Below are positions 44,580 through 52,573 of a stretch of 64,000 bases of DNA, in pieces (the stretch's first letter is position 1; every line of letters starts with the position of its first letter). The notes beneath the pieces are model-generated. The model was given only the letters and a program-made list of their open reading frames with translations, searched no databases and was not told the DNA's origin. The translations under genes and the position numbers were made by a program. The stretch lies in NCBI RefSeq assembly GCF_036077095.1, contig NZ_CP107960.1:7688001-7752000 (forward strand), in the 5' to 3' direction. This stretch comes from Streptomyces sp. NBC_00376 (lineage in GTDB: Bacteria > Actinomycetota > Actinomycetes > Streptomycetales > Streptomycetaceae).

Positions 44580-45604
44580 GACGAGGCCTTTCCGAAGGAG
44601 CGGGGAGCGGTGGAGGACGGAGGCAGATCGCGGTTGAAACGGGGGTCGACGTACTCCTCGAAGGAGAAGCGCCTCGGAATGAGCTTCAGATCGGCGAAGG
44701 TGTCGGCGATCGCCTGCTCGGAGGCGATCGGGGCAGGATCGAGGGCCACGGACACCCGGGTCCCGGCACTGCGCCTGACCGCGTCCAGGGCCACCTCGTA
44801 CGGCAGTCCGGTCTCCTTCGCCCAGACCTTCGCCCAGGCGTCGGGATGCTTGAACACCCGGGACTGAGCCCGCTGCAGACGGAGCAGCAGATCACCGATG
44901 GCCCGGGACTTCCCGGGGTCCTTCAGCGCGGCCGGCGAGGACACCTGGAAGCTGAGACCGTTCACAACACCCTGACCCGTGGTCAGCACCCGGGACTTCG
45001 TGGTGCGCAGGACCTGCGAGGTGTACGGGTCCCAGATCGCCCAGGCGTCGACCTTGCCCCGGCTGAACGCGGCCAGCGCGTCCGCCGGCTGAAGGTACTT
45101 CGGCTTCACGTCCTCGATGCCGAGCCCCGCCTTCTTCAGCGAGGCGATCAGCTGGTAGTGGGCCGAACTGCCCTGCGCCACCGCGATCGACCGGCCCTTG
45201 AGCTGCTTCGGGGACTTCAGCGGCGAGTCCTCGGGTACGACGATGGCCTCGCCGTCGGACGATCCGTGGGCGGCGCCCACCACGACGATCCTGGAATCGG
45301 AACCCGCCGCGAAGACGGGCGGCGTGTTGCCGACGCCCCCGAGGTCCACGGCCTGGGCGTTGACCGCCTCCAGGAGCGGTGGGCCGGAGGTGAAGGTCGA
45401 CCATCTGATGCGGTAGTCGAGATCGTCCAGTTCACCGGAGGCCCGCAGGATGGCTTCGTAACCACCCTTCTGGTCGCCGACGGCGAGGGTGACACCGCCC
45501 TTCCCGTCGGTGTCACCGGTGGTGGCGGCGGACGTGGCACCGCCGCAGGCGGACAGCAGCAGGGCCAGGGACAGCAGGAGGGCAGGCAGAGCGCGACTTC
45601 TCAT
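44576..45604 (-). CDS. ssuA: Aliphatic sulfonate ABC transporter substrate-binding lipoprotein
   Basis: A 342-residue binding protein. The signal peptide ends in the lipobox LLSAC with Cys20. The mature part begins VTLAVGDQKGGYEAILRASGEL and has WSTFTSGPPLLEAVNAQAVDLGGVGNTPPVFAAG, the segment typical of SsuA/TauA-type proteins, then GKSIAVAQ-like GRSIAVAQGSSAHY. It captures sulfonates outside the membrane for SsuBC. It follows ssuB after 75 bases. The SD region holds a heptamer repeat (45611-45633). Confidence 0.92.
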   Translation of the reverse strand: MRSRALPALLLSLALLLSACGGATSAATTGDTDGKGGVTLAVGDQKGGYEAILRASGELDDLDYRIRWSTFTSGPPLLEAVNAQAVDLGGVGNTPPVFAAGSDSRIVVVGAAHGSSDGEAIVVPEDSPLKSPKQLKGRSIAVAQGSSAHYQLIASLKKAGLGIEDVKPKYLQPADALAAFSRGKVDAWAIWDPYTSQVLRTTKSRVLTTGQGVVNGLSFQVSSPAALKDPGKSRAIGDLLLRLQRAQSRVFKHPDAWAKVWAKETGLPYEVALDAVRRSAGTRVSVALDPAPIASEQAIADTFADLKLIPRRFSFEEYVDPRFNRDLPPSSTAPRSFGKASS

Positions 45605-45610
45605 CGGATC

Positions 45611-45633
45611 GTCTTTCGTCTTTCGTCCTTCGT
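45611..45633. repeat. Heptamer repeat in the ssuB-ssuA spacer
   Basis: GTCTTTC GTCTTTC GTCCTTC stands just before the ssuA start; on the coding strand this is a GA-rich GACGAAAG repeat that contains the SD-like sequence (GAAGGA). Slippage here could alter ssuA translation. Confidence 0.5.
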
Positions 45634-45679
45634 CATGAGCGGCGGGAGCCGGGGAGACAGATGGCGAACAGCCCCCGTC

Positions 45680-46456
45680 TCAGGCGGCCTCGCCGGGCGC
45701 GGCGGGTGCGGCGCCGTCGACGCCCAACTCGGCCAGCAGCCGGGAGCGCAACGCCGCGAACCCGGCACCGCTCGCACTGCGCGGCCTGTCCAGACCCACG
45801 GGCGTGTCGTACGCGATCGCTCCGTCGCGCATCACCAGTGCGCGGTCGGCCAGCAGCAGCGCCTCGTCCACATCGTGGGTGACCAGCAGCACTGCGCAGC
45901 CGCGCCGCTGCCAGAGCTCGGCCACCAGTTGCTGCGCCTTGATGCGGGTCAACGCGTCCAGCGCGCCGAACGGTTCGTCGAGCAGCAGTAGATCGGGCTC
46001 ACGCACCAGGGCGCGGGCCAGCGAGGCGCGCTGCGCCTCACCACCGGAGAGCGTCTTGGGCCACGCCCCGGACCGCTCCCCGAGCCCGACCTCCTCCAAC
46101 GCGCGCTCGGCAACGGCCCGTTCGGGCTTTCCGGGCAGACCGAGCAGCACATTGCGCCAGACCCGCTTCCACGGCATGAGCCGTGGTGCCTGGAAGGCGA
46201 CCGCCCGTCGCCTCGGCACGAGCACCGTGCCCTCGATCTCCCGGTCCAGCCCGGCGAGCACCCGCAGCAGTGTCGACTTCCCGCAGCCGCTACGACCGAG
46301 CAGCGCGGTGTACTCACCGGCGCGCAGGGTGAGGTCGAGCCCGTCGACGACGGCCCTGCCGTCGAAGGAACGGGTCAGTCCCCGCACCCGCACCGCGCTC
46401 TCGGCGGGGTCGGCCGGTGCGGCGGGGCTCACTGCCCCGTGAAGGTCGGTCGCCAT
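45680..46456 (-). CDS. ssuB: Aliphatic sulfonate ABC transporter ATP-binding protein
   Basis: A 258-residue nitrate/sulfonate/taurine-type ATPase. Walker A GRSGCGKST (54-62), Q-loop AFQAPRLMPW, signature LSGGEAQRASLARAL, Walker B LLLLDEPFGALD and the H-loop VTHDVDEAL are all intact. The ATG at 46456 lies within the 3' end of ssuC, overlapping it by 28 bases. It powers sulfonate uptake with SsuC and SsuA. The C-terminal tail (Ala/Pro/Gly-rich) is longer than in some members. Confidence 0.92.
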   Translation of the reverse strand: MATDLHGAVSPAAPADPAESAVRVRGLTRSFDGRAVVDGLDLTLRAGEYTALLGRSGCGKSTLLRVLAGLDREIEGTVLVPRRRAVAFQAPRLMPWKRVWRNVLLGLPGKPERAVAERALEEVGLGERSGAWPKTLSGGEAQRASLARALVREPDLLLLDEPFGALDALTRIKAQQLVAELWQRRGCAVLLVTHDVDEALLLADRALVMRDGAIAYDTPVGLDRPRSASGAGFAALRSRLLAELGVDGAAPAAPGEAA

Positions 46457-47323
46457 TGCAGCAACAGCCTTTCGAGTGTGCGGACGATGACATCGGCGGT
46501 GAGGCCGAGGAAGGCGTAGAAGACGAGGCAGACGACGATGACGTCGGTACGGAAGAACTCCCGGGCCTGGTTCATCAGGAAGCCGATCCCGGCGTCGGCG
46601 TTGACGGACTCGCCGAAGACCAGGGCCAGCCACGCGGTGGCGAGCCAGTACCGGAGCCCGGTCATGGCCCCGGGCAGCGCGCCCGGCAGCACGACATGCC
46701 GGATCAGTCCCCACCGTCCGAGCCCCAACGACTCACCTGCCTCCACGAGTTGGGCGTCGACCCCCCGAATGCCCGCGTACACATTGAGGTACAGATGAAA
46801 GGCCACACCGAGCGCGATCAGCGCCACCTTCGGGGCCTCGCCGATGCCCAGCCAGATGATGAAGAGCGGGATCAGCCCGACCCAGGGGACGGTGCGCAGC
46901 ATCTGCACACTCGCGTCCACCAGATCCTCGCCGAGCCGCGAGAGCCCGGAGACCAGCGCGAGCGCCGTTCCCACGACACCCCCGAGCCCCAGCCCCGCGG
47001 CCACCCGCTGAAGCGAGATCCCCCATTGCCGAGGGCAGCGTCCCGTCGGAGATCAGGTCCGATCCGGCACGGGCGATGGTGCCGGGCGAGGCGAGCACAT
47101 CGACGTGCAGGATCCCGGTGGCACTGAGTTCCTGCCACAGTGCGAGCAGCAGCAGCGGCCCGATGGCACGCCGAAGCCAACGAGGCAGGGCCCGCAGGCG
47201 CGCACCCCGTGCGGAGGCCGGCACAACAAGTTCCAGGTCGAGCGGCCTGCGGTCGGGAGAAGCAGGAATCTTACCGGATTCTGAAGACATATCCGGTGGT
47301 GCGAGGGCATGGCTGATGGTCAC
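46429..47323 (-). pseudogene. ssuC: Aliphatic sulfonate ABC permease, frameshifted in a C5 run
   Basis: The permease is split between two frames. The 5' part (from GTG 47323, SD GGAG) reads through PRWLRRAIGPLLLLALWQELSATGILHVDVLASPGTIARAGSDLISDGTLPSAMG, then goes out of frame. The 3' part reads from LQRVAAGLGLGGVVGTALALVSGLSRLGEDLVDAS to VCLVFYAFLGLTADVIVRTLERLLLQW in another frame and holds the EAGESLGLGRWGLIRHVVLP loop. On the plus strand a run of five C (47020-47024) lies at the join; a run of four would restore ...SAMGISLQRVAAG. It could be an inactivating indel, a sequencing error or a slippery site. Transport would fail without SsuC, yet all other genes are intact. Confidence 0.85.
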
Positions 47324-47532
47324 GAGGGCTCCACGAGCAGTCCACGGGCAGGGGGAGGCGCACCGCGACCAGGGCAGCGCGAGCCCTCGCTGCCGTCACG
47401 GCAGCGGGGTCACGCCGGGCGGCGGACGGGGCGGGACACGCCGATGTGCGTTGCGTACGGGCAGACGCCTACGGCGAGGGGGACGGGCGGCAGGAGAGCC
47501 CGGTCACCGGCGGAGAAGGGGCTGAAGGAGCG

Positions 47533-47616
47533 TCAGCAGCCGCGACGACACGCGGCGGAGGCCACCCGCTGCAGGTCGATGTGACCGCGCGAAGTGAGCA
47601 GAGCTGAACGGAACAT
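47533..47616 (-). CDS. Cysteine-ended leader peptide before the ssu operon
   Basis: A 27-codon ORF on the minus strand, upstream of ssuC. It starts MFRSALLTSRGHIDLQRV and ends AACRRGC, with two Cys at positions 23 and 27 (last residue). This Arg/His/Leu pattern with C-terminal Cys is the actinobacterial putative leader peptide found before sulfur-assimilation genes, where ribosome stalling at Cys codons under cysteine shortage is thought to control the downstream genes. A 209-base region follows before ssuC, with a GCTGCCGT/ACGGCAGC hairpin (47389-47405). I saw no strong SD, and the mechanism here is inferred. Confidence 0.75.
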   Translation of the reverse strand: MFRSALLTSRGHIDLQRVASAACRRGC

Positions 47617-47708
47617 GCCGCTGAACGTAGCGACGCATCATCGAGACGGTCAATGACGTCTCGGCAGATGGACGCGCGATCCTGCCCCATGGGCGCGATG
47701 ATGGGCCT

Positions 47709-48131
47709 ATGCCCCACGCCTTCGCCACCAGCGTTCTGCACATCACCACCGGCACGACGGAGTCCGTCACCGACCTGACCGCCGAGTGCGAGCAGTTCCT
47801 CGCCCGGCACGCCGCCTCCAAGGACGGCCTCCTCAACATCTTCGTACCGCACGCGACCGCCGGCATCGCTGTCCTGGAGACCGGGGCCGGCAGCGACGAC
47901 GACCTCCTGGCCACCCTCCACACCCTGCTGCCCGCCGACGGCCGCTGGCAACACCGCCACGGCAGCCCCGGCCACGGCCGCGACCACGTACTGCCCGCCC
48001 TCGTCCCACCCCACGCGACGCTTCCGGTGATCGGGGGGCGGCTGGAGCTGGGGACGTGGCAGTCGGTGTGCCTGGTCGACACGAACATTGCTAAAGACAA
48101 CCGTCAGGTTCGTCTGAGCTTCCTGGGCTGA
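47709..48131 (+). CDS. YjbQ family (UPF0047) secondary thiamine-phosphate synthase-like protein
   Basis: A 140-residue protein of the YjbQ/UPF0047 family. Seen: NIFVPHATAGIAVLETGAGSDDDLLATLHTLLP, GHGRDHVLPALVPPHATLPVIGGRLELGTWQSVCLVDTN. The family signature residues H and E (FVPHATAGI... LGTWQ) are present; the physiological function in bacteria is not settled, though some members act as thiamine phosphate synthases at low level. ATG at 47709. It is divergent from the leader peptide and ssu operon. Confidence 0.88.
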   Translation: MPHAFATSVLHITTGTTESVTDLTAECEQFLARHAASKDGLLNIFVPHATAGIAVLETGAGSDDDLLATLHTLLPADGRWQHRHGSPGHGRDHVLPALVPPHATLPVIGGRLELGTWQSVCLVDTNIAKDNRQVRLSFLG

Positions 48132-48484
48132 CCAAGATCGCTCCCAGGGGTCGTGCCGCCGATTCTCCGTACCATGCGTGCGCGAACGGAGAGAATATTG
48201 CACGGTACGACCCCACATACGATCGAGCGTCCCTATGACGGATGCGGCAAATGCCTGCTCGCCGCCTGACGCTGGGAGCTTGGCGACCAGTTCCCGCATG
48301 GGAGGCGATTCGGAGAGGAACTCCTGCGCTTGCTGCGCGAGGGTCCTCCTTGGCCGACACTCGACACGGTGACTAGGCGACTGGACGGTCTGTAGAAATT
48401 ACCGAAGGACACATCCGCCCGTCCAGCGCAACCGGGACCAGCACCCGGGGCAGGCGGGGCCGGGTGGCCTCGCCTGCCCCGGGG
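48132..48484. other. Intergenic stretch without supported gene
   Basis: About 350 bases between the YjbQ gene and the SARP fragment. Short open frames exist on both strands but none has a good SD, a recognised domain or the codon bias of the neighbours. It may carry the promoter that once served a lost gene. Confidence 0.5.
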
Positions 48485-48892
48485 TCAGAGGGCCTGGCGC
48501 AGTTGGAGGCGGTCGTCGGCGAGGAGGATGGCGTGGTGGAGGTCGTAGAGGGCGTCGCACGGGTCCAGGCCCAGTTCCTCGCGCAGGGTGCCGCGGGCCG
48601 CCTGGTAGGTGCGGAGGGCTTCGGCTCGGCGGTCGCTGCGGTAGAAGGCGATCATCAGTTGGCGGTAGAAGGCCTCGTGCAGGGGGTAGCGGGCGGTCAG
48701 GAACTGGAGGGTGCTGATGGACTCGCGGTGCCGGCCCAGCGAGAGGCCTGACTCGATGAGCATCTCCTGGCATTCGAGCCGGACTTCCTCCAGCCACGTG
48801 ATGAAGTTCCGGGTGATGCTGCCTCCTTGGAGACGGTCCAGCTCCTCGCCGTGCAGCAGCTTGAGTGCCGCGCCCAGGGCGATCGTGGCCTG
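48485..48892 (-). pseudogene. SARP/AfsR-type regulator, C-terminal BTAD fragment
   Basis: The 136-codon remnant of a pathway-specific regulator. It reads GAALKLLHGEELDRLQGGSI, WLEEVRLECQEMLIESGLSLGRHRESISTLQFLTARYPLHEAFYRQLMIAFYRSDRRAEALRTYQAARGTLREELGLDPCDALYDLHHAIL, the bacterial transcriptional activation domain of SARPs. The N-terminal DNA-binding half is missing: the frame upstream of about 48892 is antisense to a ketosynthase fragment. It has no start or SD of its own. SARPs normally activate a secondary-metabolite cluster, so this probably marks a lost cluster. Confidence 0.75.
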
Positions 48893-48893
48893 C

Positions 48894-49382
48894 GCCGGAG
48901 CCGCGGTGCTCACAACCGCCGACGCCGCCGACGCCGTACGCCTGCGCGCCGTGCACACCCGGCTCGTCGGGCGCGGCCGCGAACCCGGCGCCGTCCTGGA
49001 GTGGTTCGGACCCGTCGACCGCGACTCGGACCGGGCACCCGCAGCCGAGGACTACAAGGCCATCGAGCAGTACGTCCCCGGCATGGCGGCCGAAGTCCTC
49101 GACACCCTCCTCGGGGAGGTCGGCTGGGAACGCGACCAGGTCGACCACCTGCTGCCCCCGCAGCTCTCGGGCCGGATGACCGAACGCATCGTCCGCAGAC
49201 TCGACCTGCCCGGGGCCGCCGAGATCAGCTGCGTCGACGAGACCGGCAACAACGGCAACGGCCTCAGCTTCTTCCAGCTCGAACAGGCCCTGGAGCGGCT
49301 CGGCCCCGGCAAACGCGCCCTCGGCATCGCCATCGAGTCCAGCAAATGGATCAAGTCCGGCTTCGCGCTGGAGAGGGACTGA
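48894..49382 (+). pseudogene. Ketosynthase III (FabH-like) C-terminal fragment
   Basis: The 162-residue C-terminal part of a KSIII. It reads AGAAVLTTADAADAVRLRAVHTRLVGRGREPGAVLEWFGPVD and later HLLPPQLSG, VDETGNNGNGLSFFQLEQALERLGPGKRALGIAIESSKWIKSGFALE. The NNGNG segment lines up with the catalytic-Asn region of KSIII proteins; the active-site Cys half is absent. It begins at the same point where the opposite-strand SARP fragment ends (about 48893), an abrupt junction. It has no start. It lies directly before the FkbH-like frame, its stop being five bases from that ATG. Confidence 0.75.
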
Positions 49383-49387
49383 CCCCG

Positions 49388-50182
49388 ATGCCAGACGCCG
49401 CCTCCCTCACCCAGCGCCTGCTCGAACTCCAGCAGGCGGGCACCCTCGCCGCCCAGTACCTCCGGCTGGGCACCCTGCTCGCCGAGGCCGACGAGACCGA
49501 ACTCGCCCGTGCGGGAGAGCTCCTGAGCCGCCTCGACCCGGAAGCGGTGCTCGCCGCACACCCCACGGCCCCCGCCTTCGCCGTCGCCGTCACCGGCAGC
49601 GGAACCGTCGCCCCCGTCGTCCCCGCCCTCGCCGCCGAGGCCGCCCGGCACGGCATCGTGCTGCGCACCGCCCTGTCCTCGTACGACAGTTGGCTTTTCG
49701 ACCTCACCGACCCGACCAGCGAGCTCTACGCGGCCAGGCCCGACCTCGTGCTGTGCGTACCTTCGCCGTTCGATGTGGACGCCGCTCGCGAGTACCTCGG
49801 GCGGGCCCGCAAGGCCCGGAGCGAAGGCCGTTGTGTGCAACTGGCCATCACGGCCGACGGCGGGCAGCCGCAGGGGGAGGTGTTGCTCTTTCAGGACGAC
49901 CTGGACGACCGGGACATCGAGCTCGCCTACGGTGTCGGGCCCCGGTACCGGCGTCGCGGACTGGCGTCCGCGGCGGTCGCGGTCGCCACCGAATACGCCG
50001 TTCAGCACCTGGACGCGAGACGGGTGATTCTGCGGACAGAGGTCGAGAACGCCCCGAGCGCCGCCGTGGCGCGATCGGCCGGATTCGTGCCCACCGCGGA
50101 CGAGCTCGTCGCGCGGGAGGCGAAGGGGCGGAGGGTGCTGCTGCGGACCTGGTGCCACGGGAAGGGCGAACCGGAGTCCTGA
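49388..50182 (+). CDS. Chimeric ORF: FkbH-like N-terminus joined to GNAT acetyltransferase C-terminus
   Basis: A 264-codon open frame starting at ATG 49388. Residues about 1-122 match the N-terminal domain of FkbH-like HAD-family proteins (TLAAQYLRLGTLLAEADETELARAGELLSRLDPEAVLAAHPTAP, then VPALAAEAARHGIVLRTALSSYDSWLFDLTDPTSELYAARPDLVLCV). From about residue 123 the sequence switches to a GNAT fragment: PFDVDAAREYLGRARKARSEGRC, YGVGPRYRRRGLASAAVAVATEYAV (acetyl-CoA loop), ENAPSAAVARSAGF. Neither parent is complete: FkbH lacks its HAD phosphatase and the GNAT lacks its first strands. It is open to its stop and has upstream GGAG, but a function is doubtful. It may be a fusion scar. Confidence 0.7.
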   Translation: MPDAASLTQRLLELQQAGTLAAQYLRLGTLLAEADETELARAGELLSRLDPEAVLAAHPTAPAFAVAVTGSGTVAPVVPALAAEAARHGIVLRTALSSYDSWLFDLTDPTSELYAARPDLVLCVPSPFDVDAAREYLGRARKARSEGRCVQLAITADGGQPQGEVLLFQDDLDDRDIELAYGVGPRYRRRGLASAAVAVATEYAVQHLDARRVILRTEVENAPSAAVARSAGFVPTADELVAREAKGRRVLLRTWCHGKGEPES

Positions 50183-52527
50183 GCCATCGGTGCCGCGCCG
50201 CGCCGCACCGCCTCCTCCCGTCCCGCAGCAGCGGACGCCCCAGGCCCAACCTCCACGCACGTGCCGTCGGAGCCGGTGACCGGTCCCGAGGGCGGCGGGG
50301 CGGGCAGGGCGTCGCGTATCGCGGTGGCCAGTGCCACCGGGTCGCCCGAGGCCTTGACGGGGTAGGTGTCGCGCTGCTGGTTCCAGGCGTTCTCGACGGC
50401 GAACCAGTCGATGGAGACCGGTGCCCGGCCGGTGGCCAGCGCGGTGTCGAGGGAGTCGAGGTACTTGGTCCAGCGCATGGCGTAGAAGTCGGAGACCAGC
50501 CCGGACCATTCCCGGTTGGCGTAGTCGCGCAGGCCGCCCGAGTCGCTGCCGGAGCGGTCGCCCCAGGTAGTGAGGATGGAGCGGGCGTCGAACTCGGCCG
50601 CCGCCTTCTCCGCCTCCGTGGTGCCCGATGACTTGGCGTCCTCCAGCCAGGGACCGAGGAGGAACCGGGCGTCGGTGGCGAGGAGTTCGTCCAGCAGGGC
50701 GAGGTCGCTCTTCCACTCGGCGGCCCGCTGACGGAAGCGGGGCAGGTCCTTGGCGTCGTAGGCGGCCTTGATCTGCGGGAGCAGGGTCCGGCTGTGGTTG
50801 GCCAGGGCCTGCCGTGCGACGTCGACCAGGTCGAAGCGATAGGCGTCTGTGTTCCGCAGTCCGGGCGCGACCTGCAGCAGTTCGATCAGCGCCCGCTGCA
50901 CCGTGCTCGCTTCGTAGCGCATCGCGCCGGGGCTCCAGCTGGCCGCGGTGGTCGCCGTCAGCCGGGGGCGTGCGGTGAAGAGGCTGTCCTGGGACTCGCT
51001 CCACGTGCCGGACGAGGTGCTGTACGGGCCGCTGCGCAGCAGCTCCCACGCCTTGGCGGCGTGCGGGTCCACGCCGCCGTAGCGGCGCTCCGCATACTGG
51101 GCGAACCACGCCCTGTGGTCCACCGGGCCGGTACGCCAGGCCAGTTCGGTGAACAGCTCGTAGGCGACGGGGTTCCCGCCGGTGCCTTCCGGAAGGTAGG
51201 CGATGCCTCTCAGCGCGCTGCCGGGCTTGGTGCGCCACTGGTCGAAGCGTTCGGTCCAGACAGCGGTGTTGGCGCCGATGGTGGTGTGGCCGCCGAAGTT
51301 GGGGATCGTGCCGAACGCGTAGGGCGCGCCGTGCCAGGAGGCTTCCCGGTCGAGGCCGTCGTAGCGGTCGGACAGGCCGTCGACGATGAACAGCTTGCTC
51401 TTGTCGACGGCGTCGATGATCTGCGTGGAGGGGTTGTTCTGCCAGCCGAGCAGGGTCCAGGTGGCACCGGGGTGCGCGGTCTGCAGCGCGTTCATCACGG
51501 CCTTGGCGGCGTCGCCGATGGGGACGTCGCCCGGCCTCCCGCCCTCGTGGAGCAGGTCCATCTTGTACATCGTGGAGTCGCCGAAGAGTTCGCGCTGGTG
51601 GCGGTAGAACGAGGCGGCGACCTCGGGGAACATCCGGCTGCGCGGGTCGAGCCAGTCGGGCCGGTCGAAGCCGACCCAGCCGCCCTGCGGGACGACCGGT
51701 CCGGTGGGGTTCTTCTCCGTGAACCGCGGCGGAACTGTGCCGTAATAGCCGGGCAGTACCGGGGTCATGCCGAGTTGGCGCAGTCGGTCCGCGATCCTGC
51801 GGCCGAGTTCCGCGCGATCCTTCAGCTGCTGCTCGGAGACGGGGCCGCCGAAACCGGACATGTTCTGCATCAGCCACCACGGCTGGTGTGCCGGGCCGGG
51901 GATCCAGGACCGGAGTTCGTCCTTGGAGTAGCCGAAGTCCTGGAGGGTTTCGTAGTAGACGGCGTCAGCGCCCGTCTGGACGAAGACCTCGTTCGCGCCG
52001 TGCAGGGCGAGCAGATCGATCTGCTTCTCGTAGGAGGCCCAGTCGCGGTACGCGCCGGAGTAGCCGTCGTCGGTGTCGTTGAGCGCGAAGCGGTGCGGCA
52101 CCGAGGCGTCCTTGCGGACGGTGCCGGCGGGGGCGGGCAGTATGCGGGGCAGTTTCGCCGTGCTGTCGCCCGGCCATCCGAGGTCGACCTTCGCGCCGTA
52201 CTTCAGGTACCAGTTGACGCCGCTGAGGATCACGGCGGGGCTGGTTCCCTGGACACGGAGATCGCCGGCGCTGCCGGAGACGGTGAAGTAGTCGCCGGAC
52301 TCGGGGCGGCTCACCGCGACAAGTGTGAACTGGGAGACGTGGCGCGGCAGCAGCCGTGCGAGCGCTGCCCTGGCCGGACCTGTGGCGAAGGAGGGCCGGC
52401 CGGCGGAGGTCACCGCGGCGGCCCCGGTCCCGGTGGCTGCAGTAGTGGTGGAAGTGCCCAGGACCGTGGCCAGTGCGGCAAGGGCCATGGCCAAGAACGC
52501 GGCGGCCCAGGATCTCGGTTCTCTCAT
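50002..52527 (-). CDS. Alpha-N-acetylglucosaminidase, GH89, with truncated C-terminus
   Basis: An 841-residue frame. A signal peptide (about 1-30, AAAFLAMALAALATVLG) precedes GH89 (NAGLU-like) segments: LSGVNWYLKYGAKVDLGWPG, HRFALNDTDDGYSGAYRDW, YYETLQDFGYSKDELRSWIPGPAHQPWWLMQNMSGFGGPVSEQQ, LPGYYGTVPP, MDLLHEGGRPGDVPIGDAAKAVM, GLSDRYDG. These suggest secretion and action on terminal alpha-GlcNAc. Near residue 755 the frame reaches PPPSGPVTGSDGTCVEVGPGASAAAG, like the start of a ricin-type lectin domain, then becomes Ser/Arg-rich sequence antisense to the GNAT fragment. The natural 3' end is lost, but the catalytic part looks whole. It is divergent from a ROK regulator. Confidence 0.8.
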   Translation of the reverse strand: MREPRSWAAAFLAMALAALATVLGTSTTTAATGTGAAAVTSAGRPSFATGPARAALARLLPRHVSQFTLVAVSRPESGDYFTVSGSAGDLRVQGTSPAVILSGVNWYLKYGAKVDLGWPGDSTAKLPRILPAPAGTVRKDASVPHRFALNDTDDGYSGAYRDWASYEKQIDLLALHGANEVFVQTGADAVYYETLQDFGYSKDELRSWIPGPAHQPWWLMQNMSGFGGPVSEQQLKDRAELGRRIADRLRQLGMTPVLPGYYGTVPPRFTEKNPTGPVVPQGGWVGFDRPDWLDPRSRMFPEVAASFYRHQRELFGDSTMYKMDLLHEGGRPGDVPIGDAAKAVMNALQTAHPGATWTLLGWQNNPSTQIIDAVDKSKLFIVDGLSDRYDGLDREASWHGAPYAFGTIPNFGGHTTIGANTAVWTERFDQWRTKPGSALRGIAYLPEGTGGNPVAYELFTELAWRTGPVDHRAWFAQYAERRYGGVDPHAAKAWELLRSGPYSTSSGTWSESQDSLFTARPRLTATTAASWSPGAMRYEASTVQRALIELLQVAPGLRNTDAYRFDLVDVARQALANHSRTLLPQIKAAYDAKDLPRFRQRAAEWKSDLALLDELLATDARFLLGPWLEDAKSSGTTEAEKAAAEFDARSILTTWGDRSGSDSGGLRDYANREWSGLVSDFYAMRWTKYLDSLDTALATGRAPVSIDWFAVENAWNQQRDTYPVKASGDPVALATAIRDALPAPPPSGPVTGSDGTCVEVGPGASAAAGREEAVRRGAAPMAQDSGSPFPWHQVRSSTLRPFASRATSSSAVGTNPADRATAALGAFSTSVRRITRLASRC

Positions 52528-52547
52528 TGGCAGCCCATCAGAGAGGG

Positions 52548-52573
52548 ATTATTAATGGAGCGTTCGATAATAT
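52548..52573. promoter_or_regulatory. AT-rich inverted repeat between GH89 and ROK genes
   Basis: TATTA (52550-52554) and TAATA (52568-52572) face each other across a 13-base spacer in an unusually AT-rich stretch, 21 bases from the GH89 start and 104 bases before the ROK start. It is likely a promoter/operator shared by the divergent pair, perhaps bound by the ROK protein. Confidence 0.4.

Noticed and set aside
48091..48360. A minus-strand open frame of 89 codons in the gap after the YjbQ gene.
   Set aside because: No SD, no recognised motif, and it overlaps the end of YjbQ; not enough support for a gene.
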